Of a stretch of 60,000 nucleotides of DNA, positions 49,401 through 59,628 are shown one piece after another (position 1 is the first letter of the stretch; every line of letters begins with the position of its first letter). The position numbers and the translations under genes are program-made. The notes under the pieces were generated by a model. It was not told the DNA's origin and did no database searches. It saw only the letters and a program-made list of their open reading frames with translations. The stretch is from Nymphaea colorata. Its lineage: Eukaryota; Streptophyta; Magnoliopsida; Nymphaeales; Nymphaeaceae. The DNA lies in contig NC_045150.1 of the NCBI RefSeq assembly GCF_008831285.2, positions 5,532,001-5,592,000 on the forward strand, read 5' to 3'.

Positions 49401-49644
49401 TATGTATTGTGACAACAAAGCAGCAACCTATATTGCTACCAATCCTGTCTTCCATGAGAGGACGAAACACATTAAAGTGGATTGCCACTATGTTCGGGAC
49501 CTAGTTCAAGAAGGAATTGTTAGCACCATTCATGTCTCCTAAGAAGATCAGACAATTGATATTCTCACCAAGGCTCTTCCCATAGGCGATTTTCTGAGAT
49601 GTTGTAACAAGCTAGGCATGATTGATATATATGCTCCAGCTTGA
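46430..49644 (+). pseudogene. Copia-3 pol remnant
   Basis: Protease D-S-G at 46571-46579 in a frame that starts at ATG 46430. Pre-integrase and integrase at about 46940-47860, with Q-Q-N-G-V-A-E-R-K-H at about 47400-47430. Reverse transcriptase from about 48180, with Y-V-D-D at 48694-48705. RNase H about 49160-49530. From 48061 to 49644 a single reading frame is kept but contains eight stops: TAG 48061, 48124, 48433 and 48583, TGA 48718, TAA 48850, 49357 and 49540. Two more TAGs lie at 47040 and 47214. Near 48350-48370 the first part of the reverse transcriptase has an apparent in-frame deletion of some 15 codons. Frameshifts lie near 46616 and 46750. Confidence 0.92.
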
Positions 49645-49650
49645 GGGGGG
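49641..49650 (+). other. Polypurine tract of Copia-3
   Basis: TTGAGGGGGG lies immediately before the 3' LTR and overlaps the last stop codon (TGA, 49642-49644) of the pol remnant. Confidence 0.85.
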
Positions 49651-49872
49651 TGTTAAAAGGTGTTTTTGAAATATTAGGAAGTTAGGGAGGAGGTCTTTAA
49701 ATACTTTCTTATATTAGTTGGACTGTTTTTGTAAAGTTTGTACTGCCAGCCCTAATCTCTTCAAAAGGATATTAGGGTTACGTTAATGGATGATTTCTTT
49801 GGCTCATCTCTCTCTCTCTCTCGTCCTCTCCTTTCCTCAACATCTCTATCTCGTCTCCTTCAACCTGTAACA
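49651..49872 (+). repeat. 3' LTR of Copia-3
   Basis: 222 bp, from TGTTAAAAGG to CTGTAACA, colinear with the 5' LTR but with a much shorter CT run. Confidence 0.93.
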
Positions 49873-49877
49873 CAACC
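49873..49877 (+). repeat. Right target-site duplication of Copia-3 (CAACC)
   Basis: Exact match to 44996-45000. Confidence 0.88.
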
Positions 49878-49883
49878 AAAGTG

Positions 49884-49995
49884 GATAGAGTCAAGGAAGG
49901 TATACTACCCAAAGAAAATAATAAGTCACAAAATCAACTTAGAATTCAAATTCTCAAAATCAGACATAAAGTTGAGACTTGAGAGTAAAGCACAA
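49884..49995 (+). repeat. Diverged direct repeat, copy 1
   Basis: From GGATAGAGTCAAGGAAGGTA to GCACAAAATAA. It matches 51014-51121 along its length with scattered substitutions and small indels. Confidence 0.65.
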
Positions 49996-51013
49996 AATAA
50001 CTGTATAAGAGACTCACAATCAAAAGTGTGCATAAACTTTCCCACAAATAAACAAGAGTTGCAAAATCCCAAATTGATGGTGGTCAACATTATCAATGTC
50101 TTTTAAGAAACCTTCCCATAGAAACTTTCTATAATAAAACACCTGCAAGAAAACCTCAAAACAAATCTTCAATAGATCAAAGTGCAGTAAAAAAATAGTG
50201 CACCAAACTAAATTTAATCATTTCACAAGAACAATACAATAGAAACCACAGAAAACCTTCTTTGCGATCAATCAAATTTCTATTTATGGTAAAATCATCC
50301 TCAAACAATGGCAAATATATCAGAACAGAATTCTCAAACTTTAGAACACAAGGAATTATATTACTGAGAAAAACTGGATACAAAGATAGTGTGGATTAGT
50401 CGGCTCAAAACTTTAATAAACACAAGTGTGCACTCAAGAAACAAGACAGAAAAACTAGCCTCTCACCTACTGAAAATCTTGATTTTTTTTTGGGAAAATC
50501 TCGGGAAAATCTCAATTTCTTTTAATAAAAAATTAAAATCTTAGGTAAATATGCAAGAAATGAAAAACTAATAACTATTGAATTGCATTTAGGAGGTCAT
50601 GTTAAATTCCTAAAACAAGAGGAATTAAAACAAGAAACGAACGTTGAAAAAAAAAACAGAAAAATAAATGAAAAAATCACGATAAAATAACGATAAAATC
50701 GTGATAAATTCATTTTCTGTGTTTTCAATTAATTGCGATATTTTCCCATTTTTATCGTTTTTGTTATTTTTTCGTTAATATCACGATATTTTCAAAACTG
50801 TCGCAATACATAGACCTTTAAAAGGTCCATGATCTTTGGAAAATAGAAACATCTTGAGGAAAAATACTGAAAATGGCATATTTCAAATATTAAAAAGTGA
50901 AGATCTTCATTTATAGTAAATTTCTTTGTTCAGAAAAACAGCATGGTGTTCTGGAAACCTCCAAAACAGCCTCAATCAAACAAAACATAGTGTTCATGTA
51001 TACAATCATAAAG

Positions 51014-51121
51014 GATAGAGTCAAGGCAGGTATGCTGGCCAAAGCATTAAAGTTGGCCACAAAAATCAAGTCAGATTTCACAATTCTCAAGATCAAACAT
51101 CAAGTGGGAGTATAAAATAAT
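51014..51121 (+). repeat. Diverged direct repeat, copy 2
   Basis: From GGATAGAGTCAAGGCAGGTA to GTATAAAATAA, in the same order and orientation as copy 1 about 1.1 kb upstream. Confidence 0.65.
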
Positions 51122-51984
51122 ATCATAAATGCACGACCCTAAGCAGGCACAAACAAAACAGGGCTGTCCAAGCAATAGACATGATCCCTCAACCTAGAAA
51201 ATTAATGCTTTAGGAAAAATAGATAGTCACACAAATTTGGTTTCTTGAGGAAATAATCCGCTTGTTTAGGAAAATAGATCCATCTTCTGAGGAGCTCCAA
51301 TACAGCCTTAAATCTAATAAAAACGATTTTTCATGCATACAGCCAAAGACGAGTTTTCATGCGTGCGCCATTGATGTAGTTGAAGCAACTTGGCGCCACC
51401 ACCTTTAATGTCCCAACTTCGCTAGCCTTGCATTCTCTCTCTCTCTCTCTCTCTCTTATGAACACTTGCATCCATCTATTCAAAATATCTCCCTTCTATG
51501 CACTGAGTGAAGTGCATGCATGTACACCCACCCACACACACAATTTCTAATGGATCTCTATTACGCTATCTAATATCAACATAGGTGTAGACTAAACTTA
51601 CTCTACCCCAGTGATGGAAATGGAGCATATATGTAAAGAACTTGTTTGAATTAAAACCATGACGAAAGCACTAAATACAATGTGAATCTGAACAAAACCT
51701 AAGCAGGTAAACAAAATCATGATTCCAACCAAAAAATATTGAAATTTCTTCATCTAGGTGTTTAAAGTTTTGTTTCAGATGTACATTCCCCATTCTATCA
51801 GACAACTTAAGAGAAGAGTGTCCCAAAAACTTTACCGTGCTCTTGAAAGTGCTACCTCTTATCACCCCAAATTTTTTCAAAAGACCGTGTTCCCTTTATT
51901 TGAACAAGATTTCAGTTATTTTAACCATTTTTATAGAAACTTCGATCTAATTTGGGACCTTGGGCAAAAGCTCACCCCAAAAAA

Positions 51985-52580
51985 ACCTTTAGATCCAGAT
52001 CTGAGTACAAATGCAAGGTTTAGATCCAAGATCCAACTTTAGATCAAGATTTAGACACAAATCCAAGTCCTAGATCTAAAATTGACACATAGATCCAACA
52101 CCCCAGCTCCAGATCCAAAACAGATCCCTAAATCCACATTCATATCCAAATTATAACTCTAGATCCAAAACAGATCTCAAGTTCCAGATCCATCCCCAAG
52201 TTACAGCTCTGGACCTAAAATGAATCCCTATCCAAATCCAAGTTCTTAAACTAGATCCAAAACATAATTATAGATCATGCAGATCCAAATCTCAATTCTA
52301 GACTCATTTGATCCCAATTTGTTCCTTTGATCCAATTTAGATGCGATCCAGACCAAAGATCCAAAATCTAGATCCATATCCTTGTTCGGTTCTAAATTCT
52401 TAATCTAGATCCAAATTTAGATCCAATTCCATGTTTTTACTCAATTCAGATCTAAATCTGAATTTTAGGTCCAAATTTAAGATCCAAATCCATATATATT
52501 ATTTTTGTTCCATTCCAAGCTCTTGATTTAGATCCAGATCCAAATCTAAGACTTAGATTCATTTTTAGATCCGAATCCAA
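51985..52580 (+). repeat. Degenerate array of TAGATCCAAAT-type words
   Basis: About 600 bases in which AGATCC, AGATCCA or AGATCCAAAT recurs more than twenty times at irregular spacing of roughly 10-40 bases, mixed with AGATCT and AAATCC variants. Unit length is not constant, so it is not a simple tandem satellite. No coding frame persists. Confidence 0.8.
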
Positions 52581-55278
52581 GTCAATGACCATTCTAAGGC
52601 CTAAGTATCAAGATATTATTATGATCATTTTTCAAATACTAATAATTTTTCATTCAAAAGTTTCAAAATACCCTTGATTTTTTGAAAATTTCATTAAATT
52701 TCTGACAAAACTCTTGATTTTCTCCTTATTTCCAAAAATAACATTATTTTCATCAAAAACACCAAAATACCTTTTGTGGGGCCCACCACCAACATGGCAG
52801 GCTGATGAGGCCTGGTCCGGCCATATCTAGTGCAGCCGTGCCTGACCAATCTTCTTTTTCATTTTTTCCTGTTTGGCTCTTCTACTCATCAACTCCAAAC
52901 CTTCATTTACAACAAGAAGAGACTTTCGAGCAGCTTGTGATGGACTCTTGAAGAGCATCTTGAGCCCGTTCAAAATGCTATCAAGGCTCTATGCCTGGAA
53001 TAGATAAAGAGTCACTGCTACACCAAATCTCTTTTAAAAAAATATTTATAATTTTTCTTTCTACCATTTTATTGTTTTTTTTTTTCATTACAAGCCCAAT
53101 AAGGTCTAAAGTCTCTCGGGAGCTACTGATCCTCCTTGAAGACCCGAGTGCATGACCAAGGGAGAAGTTTTCCTCATCTTTTATTTTGACTAAGATCCTT
53201 TTTCATCTCTTTTAACTCATCGTCTTACCGTTTTAACTTGTTTCTCCATTTATTTTAACTTGTTCATCTCTTTTAATCTTGCTTTCTCTCATGTAATTCT
53301 TTCTCTTTCAAAATCTCTCTCTCTCTCTCTCGTTCTCATCGTTATTTTTCTCTATTTGTTTTCACCTTTCTTTCTTTTAATTTTTCTCTATCTATTTTCT
53401 ATTTATCATCATATATCTGTCTTTTTCTTTCTATATCTATTAATCTTTTATTTTCATGGCATAATTGTTTGTGGATATGTATTATCATGTGAGGATTTGG
53501 AGTGGGCTATTTTTCTATTTTCTTTGTTTTGAGGTTGAGACGTGCACCTCGAGAAACACCCAAACACGCTTGATGCACATGTTAATTTGCATTAAGCCTA
53601 TCATTTTCGATTTTTTAAATTACAAATCCATCTTTCATATTTTTCCAAACATTCATTGTTTTCTAGTCTTCCCATGTTTTCAATACACAATCACTTATAA
53701 AATTCATGAATGTTCACAAGCATATTGCTAAGAAGCTTATTTAAGACAAGATGAAGCCTTAGTGAGGTGATAATCGAATTAAGGCAAAATCTTAAAATTT
53801 ATTTCAAGTTAAAGGGAAACACCCGTACAATTTATAATATTTACTTGTTTCAAATATCAAATCTTTACTCCTTACATATTATTTTGATCTTTGCAATGTT
53901 GCAAAATCTCTCTCTTTGGCCTTATGATGAACAAAAAATATAGACATCATCCATCCATTTTAATGTCTTATTTTTCAAACAAAAATTGAAAAGTTTACTC
54001 TCTCAAAGCATGACAAGTTGAAGCCATGTTTTGCAAAATAAGGAATTTAAAAATATGTTTCTAATCATATTTTTCCAAACTAGTTAAAAATTTTGTTTTA
54101 AAAAAATTAAGGTTTTGTTTTGAAAAGAGAAAAAAACAAACTTAAAAAAACCAAAATAAATTTTAAGATGCAAACACTACGAGAGTGTAAAACACCTCAG
54201 ACATTAATACCATTGCATTATTGATATTGATATTGAAGCAATCTATGCTTTACAATGTCTATCACAATAGAATTAAACCAAATTTGACAACTTCGACTAC
54301 GATGCAAATCCATAATTGTTTATGAAAACCATTGGATGTGCTTGTCATCACTTTACCAATATTTAGTAAGAAGATTAATAGGAAACAAATTTTTTGTTTT
54401 TATTCTTGCTGATAATGTTTTCTATTTTTCAATTTTTTTAGTTCCCAAGATTTTTTAACAAAACATACTTATCTATTAAATACATGAGAAAGACATCAAC
54501 TACAAAAATCCAAGAATGATACTTGCGATAATGCCTATAGGCGAACTAGTTTTATGTGTGACCTATTTTCCGACTAGATTCCTTATCTGCTGAATTGGAA
54601 GGACACATATAGGTAAGAAAGGTATTGATCTGATTTTCTAATTTTAATTACTTACGAGTACAATGTCTTGTGAGAGATTGGCATGTATGTGGTGCATGCT
54701 AATATTCCTTGATAGATTATGTGAATGGGACTTTTTAAAATAGTGTTGTTATGAGCATGTCAGCTGCATGTTGAGGTACCAAATAATATTGAAGCTTGTT
54801 GTCATTTTATGTGCGTGGTCCATAAAAGTTTCTTATGCATGTGAGAACGTTAATGACATAACATCATGGATGTTTTGTTATATCATAGTGTTTGCGTCAG
54901 ATCCCAAATCCGAGGCTGCAATTAAAACCATGGATCGGTTGTCACACAGTGGTTTTCACAAGATTAACACATGTTTGAGATCACCAGTTGAGATATACGC
55001 TGTTTAAGTTACAGATTAACATTGATTTAAGATCAACCTCAGATTTGATTAACACAGATTTAAAATCCATAAATTTGATGTGGCATGCTTTTGCTGATAA
55101 AAAGAACTACAACAAATTCCACGATTAATCAAACCAAGGATCTATCAAACAAATGTTCTTATCTAGACTGAAAATGCTTACTTTCTCTTTTTGCATTGAA
55201 AAAATTGTCAGATTCACGATTCTCAAATCATAAGGATTTTAGGTCAAGGGCAATGAGACCCCCCCTAAGTGTTCCTAC

Positions 55279-55761
55279 TGTTGGGTTTTCATTTTTCTTA
55301 GTTTTTTTCCAAATCTTGGAATGATACAATAACTCTTCCACCATTTCTTCATCCATGGACATTTTAAAAAAGGCAAAGGCACCTTCCTTTTCTCTCTCAT
55401 ACTGTGCTTTGGTGGTTCATTGGCAGAATTAATTGCATATTTTGTCACTCATTTAATAGCAAACTTTCTGGAAGATAACAGATAAAAGCTTTATTGATGC
55501 AAGAGCGGAGCAACAAGATCTTTTGGATTTTTATTTATTATTCTTGTTGTTTGGATCTAGACCCTTAGATCCATTTTTTCCCTATTTAAGGGTGCTTAAG
55601 CTTTATTTAATCCGTTTTTTTGAGTTAATGAAAAACCCTAATGGTTATTTTGCATTCTGTTTCCATTTTTTTTGTTTCCTTTTGCATTTGTTTCGTTTAA
55701 CCCTAGATTAGTTAGATGTTGATTGTGGATTAGAGGAGGAGTTTTCTTTTCCATTGTATCA
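55279..55761 (+). repeat. Probable isolated copia-type LTR
   Basis: Opens TGTTGGGTTTTC and closes TTGTATCA, with a CCCTATTTAAGGG promoter-like segment and an AATGAAAAACCCTAAT stretch typical of plant LTR leaders. The end is fixed by the primer-binding site three bases later. No internal coding region or partner LTR follows, and the PAR1 gene begins within about 240 bases. The left boundary is inferred. Confidence 0.5.
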
Positions 55762-55764
55762 ACT

Positions 55765-55777
55765 TGGTATCAGAGCC
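55765..55777 (+). other. Orphan primer-binding site
   Basis: TGGTATCAGAGCC is an exact plant copia-type initiator-tRNA primer site, with no retroelement coding sequence after it. Confidence 0.75.
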
Positions 55778-55999
55778 TTAGTTCATCTTCTTAGATAGAT
55801 CACATAGTGAACAGAACGACAATATGGTATTTAATTTGCTTCACGTCAATGGTACACAGTGTGCACAGAAGAACGATATACGCTTAAGCCTAAACAGTTA
55901 TTCTGAAACAACAAGCCGCAATGAGCCCTAATGGGGCATACATATATAACAAACTAATTATTTGCCAACATATATATAAAATGAAGACCACCATATATA

Positions 56000-58521
56000 C
56001 TAAAATGGTGCAGGCGCGGATGCAACTGGTGCTGCAGACGCTGGTGCAGGTGCGCCATCTCCAATGGAACCTGATTTGAATGTTGCCTCGGCCATTGCGC
56101 GTCGTGGATTGGATTTTAAGGCATCGCACAAGTTGGGAAGGAAAACACCTGCACGCGAAATTCATGCATATATACATAAGAAAGCTCATTCCTGGCAGAG
56201 TATATTAATAACCGAATGCACCTTCATTCCACTCGTGCTTTCCGAGTCGCATGTGCTATATGTTGGCAGCCCTGTTGTGTTCCCAAATTGCAATTGTACG
56301 CAAGTTTTCCATGGAACAAGGTGAGGCCGTGTTTGCAAGCAAACATCGGCCGAAAAATGGGCTGAATGCTCGCGGAGAGCACCTTCACTTTATCATCAAT
56401 CAATATTATACGCACCGTCCGGTGCACATAATATTGTGCCCTATCTTGCATGAGGACCATATTATTCCTATTTATAATAAAAGGAGATTTTTTTTTTTGT
56501 ATAAGGACAAAAAAATATAACAAAAAAGTTAAAAGTCTAAAATGATTTTTTTCGAAAACCCCAAATCCCACCATTTTTTCTGGGGTGTATATATATGTTG
56601 TGCTGTGCATGCAACTCACTATCTATAGGGCAGGAAGCTAATGGAATCACATTAATCGTATGGGATTCCCCAGTCTGGTGCTCAAAAGGGGAAAAATGCC
56701 CCTATTTAATCCCACGATGTAAATAAATAAATGCATGAACATCACCTGGAATTTATATGAACTTCTCATGATTTGGCAAAAAAATTATGGTGTATATATA
56801 TATAGCCTAAGTTAATTACCTTCTGCTAAAGCAAGGTTGAAGTAGAGATCCACTATTTTAGGGCAACCCTTGTAGCAAGGAGGAGAGCAGAGCTTGTCCA
56901 TGAAATGAAGATCCAAAAGGGGGTCGGAGGAGATGCCGGCCCAGCTCCGGTCCACCCCACACGCCTGGACGCACTCGTCGGTCTCTATCCACCCGCCGGC
57001 CTCATGCAGCTTATCGGCCCTCACTTGCGACGTCACGCACTGATAATTCACCTCTCCCCTTTGCACGTACTTCTCCAACACGCACCGCATGCCCGACGAC
57101 GATATTGCGAACGCGCAGATGTCCGTCGGCAGTTTCTCACACACGATCTCACCTGCTCGATCGTGAATGAAAAAGAGTGGAGTGCAATTAGATAGCTCTT
57201 TTTTTCATAATTTATTAGATTTAAGGATGTTAAGGGATCAGATACATCCTTCATAGTTTTTGTTTTTCCGGATTTTTACATTCATATCCTAATTCAAATC
57301 TAAATTTTGAACTGAATTTGACCTATTTTTGAAATGTAAGACATATATGATATGTATTTAAAAATAAATTTGATCCCAATCCACATTCAAATCTGATCAG
57401 ATGTCATCTCTTAAGTCCAAATCTGATCTGATTTCTTACTTGGATATTCATCCTTTTATTTCTAATTCTTTTTGGATGATTCAGTCGGATATATGATGTA
57501 TCGATTATGTTGACATCCCTACTTAGATTGGAGTGAAGTTGTGAAGAAACATCATGATTTTCACAATATATATACCAAAACTTACAAGCATTTATACTTA
57601 GGTGTGAATTGGAATCAGTTTGCTAGTTTTGTGGTTGGATGCTTTTTTTTTTCATGTCGCTAAAAACATTACAAAATGTGCATTTTGTGGTTGGATGACT
57701 ATTTTTTTATATCATTAAAAACCGCTGTAAAAGATGCATTTACGATTGTCATTTGCTTGGCCATAAATTTAGCAACAAAATGTACCTTTTATAATAGTTT
57801 TTAGCAGCACAAAATAAATAATAATAATAATCATCCGACCATAACCGACTGATTTCAATTTTTTCAACCGCAAGTTCATGCTTTTAATGTTTGGGCAAAC
57901 AATAAATAAATTACCGGCCAACCATAAAACGTTAACTAATAGCTAGGCGCTGAAAGAAATCTTTAAAATATGAAGGCAAAAACATTTTTCTCGGCTAAGG
58001 GAAATGTGAGTCGTTATAAGAGGTACTTTGTTGTTTTATATTAAAATCAACGTCTTATTGTCATTTTCAACATTTATTTATCATTTGGACTAGTAATACT
58101 GTTTGAACTCAAACTCAAAACTGCAGTTTAGATCATGATCTAAATCCAGATCTCGATTTGGATCCAGATCAGCAACCAGATATGTCAACGGTATGAAACT
58201 CCCTAGACATTGTACAGCGAGATCGCCAAATCGCGAGCACAAATCCAATTAGATGGAACTCCCTTTGAATGAAATTAACAAGGGATTGTTAGGTCAAGAA
58301 CTCAACGAATTCTGATCACTTTGGCCAAACTGTAGCGCAGAAAATGATCACGATCGTGATTATTGCGAGACATACGAATTAGAAAGGAAGAGATGTTGCG
58401 TTATGAAATTCATCGCCAGCTAATGAATCTGAAAGGCTTCATTACCTGAAACGCATTGAATTGCGGCCACGGAAGCCAAGAACAAGACGAACGCATTGGC
58501 GAAACCCTGGAGCTTGGCCAT
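56000..58521 (-). CDS. PAR1: PAR1 (photoassimilate-responsive) family secreted protein, three exons
   Basis: Exons on the minus strand: 58521-58446, 57152-56820 and 56148-56000; 185 residues. Both introns have GT-AG borders (donors GTAATG and GTAATT, acceptors GAGCAG and GTGCAG) and both split a Gly codon after its first base. Residues 1-25 form a hydrophobic signal peptide. The mature part has ten cysteines, with C-E-K-L-P (30-34), S-S-S-G-x-R-C-V-L-E, E-T-D-E-C-V-Q-A-C-G-V-D-R, L-C-S-P-P-C-Y and N-I/K-I-V-D-L-Y-F-N-L-A-type segments, all hallmarks of the PAR1 family. Exon 3 adds V-F-L-P-N-L-C and N-P-R-R-A-M, then an Ala/Pro-rich tail. The first PAR1 genes were found as sugar/photoassimilate-responsive transcripts in tobacco; the biochemical role is unknown. 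The frame is open upstream of the start, but only the chosen Met gives a clean signal peptide. Confidence 0.92.
56149..56819 (-). other. Intron 2 of the PAR1 gene
   Basis: 671 bases, GTAATT to GTGCAG, phase 1. Contains short AT-rich tracts and no other feature. Confidence 0.88.
57222..57521. mobile_element. Copy of the GGATGTCAAT family inside PAR1 intron 1
   Basis: Starts TAAGGATGTTAAGGGATCAG and ends TTGACATCCCTA, an imperfect inverted repeat. The body carries the family's AAATCTGATC and TCAAATCT words. Non-coding, about 300 bp. Confidence 0.65.
57609..57858. mobile_element. MITE-like element with TTGGAATCAGT termini inside PAR1 intron 1
   Basis: TTGGAATCAGTTTGCTAGTT at the left and CCGACTGATTTCAA at the right form imperfect inverted ends. 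GGTTGGATG is mirrored by CATCCGACC inside them. The body has the TTTTTAGCAACAAAAT words that also occur at about 33750-33900, marking a second, fragmentary relative there. Confidence 0.65.
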
Positions 58522-58640
58522 GATCGACGCCTTCGAGCTTCGGGTTTGATGAAGAGGTCGAAGATCAAAGCAGAGAAGGGGTTCTTTTTCTTCGATGCCT
58601 TCCCTTCCTGGATTGATGAATTCGTCGCTGGTGGTGGTGT

Positions 58641-58648
58641 TATTTATA
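58641..58648 (-). promoter_or_regulatory. TATA box of the PAR1 gene
   Basis: TATAAATA on the minus strand, about 120 bases upstream of the ATG, leaving room for a leader of about 90 bases. It is a strong consensus match in the expected place. Confidence 0.65.
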
Positions 58649-58860
58649 CTGGGGATGGACTCAGCGTTAGACTTTTGGGGCAGTTTTGGACTCATTGATT
58701 TGAAAATAAATAAGTGGGCCACTTTCATAATAAGAGCCAATCCTTTCTCCGTAATCCCAAAACCAGGCATTACAGTCTGAGCTTTTGCGGATACGGCCTC
58801 TCCCTCTTGCACAAACAATTTTGGAACAGATGACCTCTGCTTTCCAATATTGTACTATTA

Positions 58861-59117
58861 GGTTGTGTTTGATTGCCTTGGATCTTGGATGCGAGGCAGA
58901 TTTTACAATCTCAGATCTAATATCTAAGATTTTGAAAGCCTTTGTTTGATGCATTCCTTCAGCATTCTCTCTCTCCTCCCCTCTCTACCTTACTTTCAAT
59001 TTGAAATCCATAGATTTCAGCATTCTTACATATCTGAAATCTGCGAAACATGATAAACCTTAGATTTATTTAGAAAATCTGTTTCGGATCTCAAACTTGA
59101 AGCTATCAAACCCAACC
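58861..59117. mobile_element. MITE-like element, GGTTGTGTTTGATTGC termini
   Basis: GGTTGTGTTTGATTGC (58861-58876) and GCTATCAAACCCAACC (59102-59117) are inverse repeats with 14 of 16 positions matching. The 257-bp body is AT-rich with AGATCTAA/TTAGATTT words. It lies about 210 bases upstream of the PAR1 TATA box. Words of the same kind near 13930-14055 may be a relative. Confidence 0.75.
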
Positions 59118-59375
59118 TTTTTTTTTTTTACAGTTGATGAGGAAAAAGAGGCCCCTACTAGGAAAATATAAAGAGGAAGCCCTTCCCTGGAGAAAATGAC
59201 GAAGAAGTATCTAAGGCTTCATTTAAAATTCTTTGGCACATAGTTAACAGTATTTCAACGGGGGATGGAGTTTCCGGCGTGAAGGAGAACGTGAGAAGCA
59301 TTCAAAGTTTGCGTGTCGTACCCACAGGAATAAGTCAATGAAATAGCGTTGAAGACTTATGTATATTAAAGATAG

Positions 59376-59478
59376 ATGAATCAGAATAACAAGTTTCTCC
59401 ATCATTCATGAAGTTATATATATATATATATATAATGAATCGGAATAACAAGTTTCTCCATCATTCATGAAGTTATAT
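59376..59478 (+). repeat. Tandem duplication, 2 x about 45 bp separated by a TA run
   Basis: ATGAATCRGAATAACAAG...ATGAAGTTATATATA occurs at 59376-59420 and 59435-59478 with one substitution, the spacer being extra TA. Confidence 0.92.
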
Positions 59479-59628
59479 ATATAATATTTTGGCGAGTCTT
59501 CAACTCTCAATCCAAGTGCTGCTCGAGTAGAGCACTCACCTCAAGGGCTGGAAGGGCATCAAGGGCTTGTAGAGCACTCAAACCCAATAGTTAGGTTCAT
59601 CTTCCGGAAGTGCAAGGCTACCAACATT

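Larger units (their letters stand above)
45001..49872 (+). mobile_element. Copia-3: complete but inactive Ty1/copia element, nested in Copia-2
   Basis: A 4,872-bp element with LTRs TGTTAAA...GTAACA, primer-binding site, polypurine tract and 5-bp CAACC target duplications on both sides. The protein order is protease, integrase, reverse transcriptase, RNase H. Host sequence on the left is the minus-strand Copia-2 wreck, so this is a younger, nested insertion in the opposite orientation. The LTRs differ by roughly ten substitutions in about 200 comparable bases plus CT-tract length, so it is not very recent. A gag region is not recognisable. Confidence 0.95.
49878..55278. other. Intergenic, partly older repeat DNA
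   Basis: The left part should be the continuation of the sequence interrupted by Copia-3, but I see no gag motif in it. It includes a diverged direct repeat (49884-49995 and 51014-51121), clustered CGATA/TATCG words (50675-50795), a CT run (about 51435-51456), the GATCCA word array (51985-52580) and T-rich or A-rich DNA to 55278. Open frames are short and unconserved. Confidence 0.5.
57153..58445 (-). other. Intron 1 of the PAR1 gene
   Basis: 1,293 bases, GTAATG to GAGCAG, phase 1. Two MITE-like elements lie inside it (57222-57521 and 57609-57858), which explains much of its length. Confidence 0.88.

Noticed and set aside
58522-58818. Upstream in-frame extension of PAR1 exon 1
   Set aside because: It would bury the signal peptide and run across the TATA box. 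The Met at 58521 gives a proper secretory leader.
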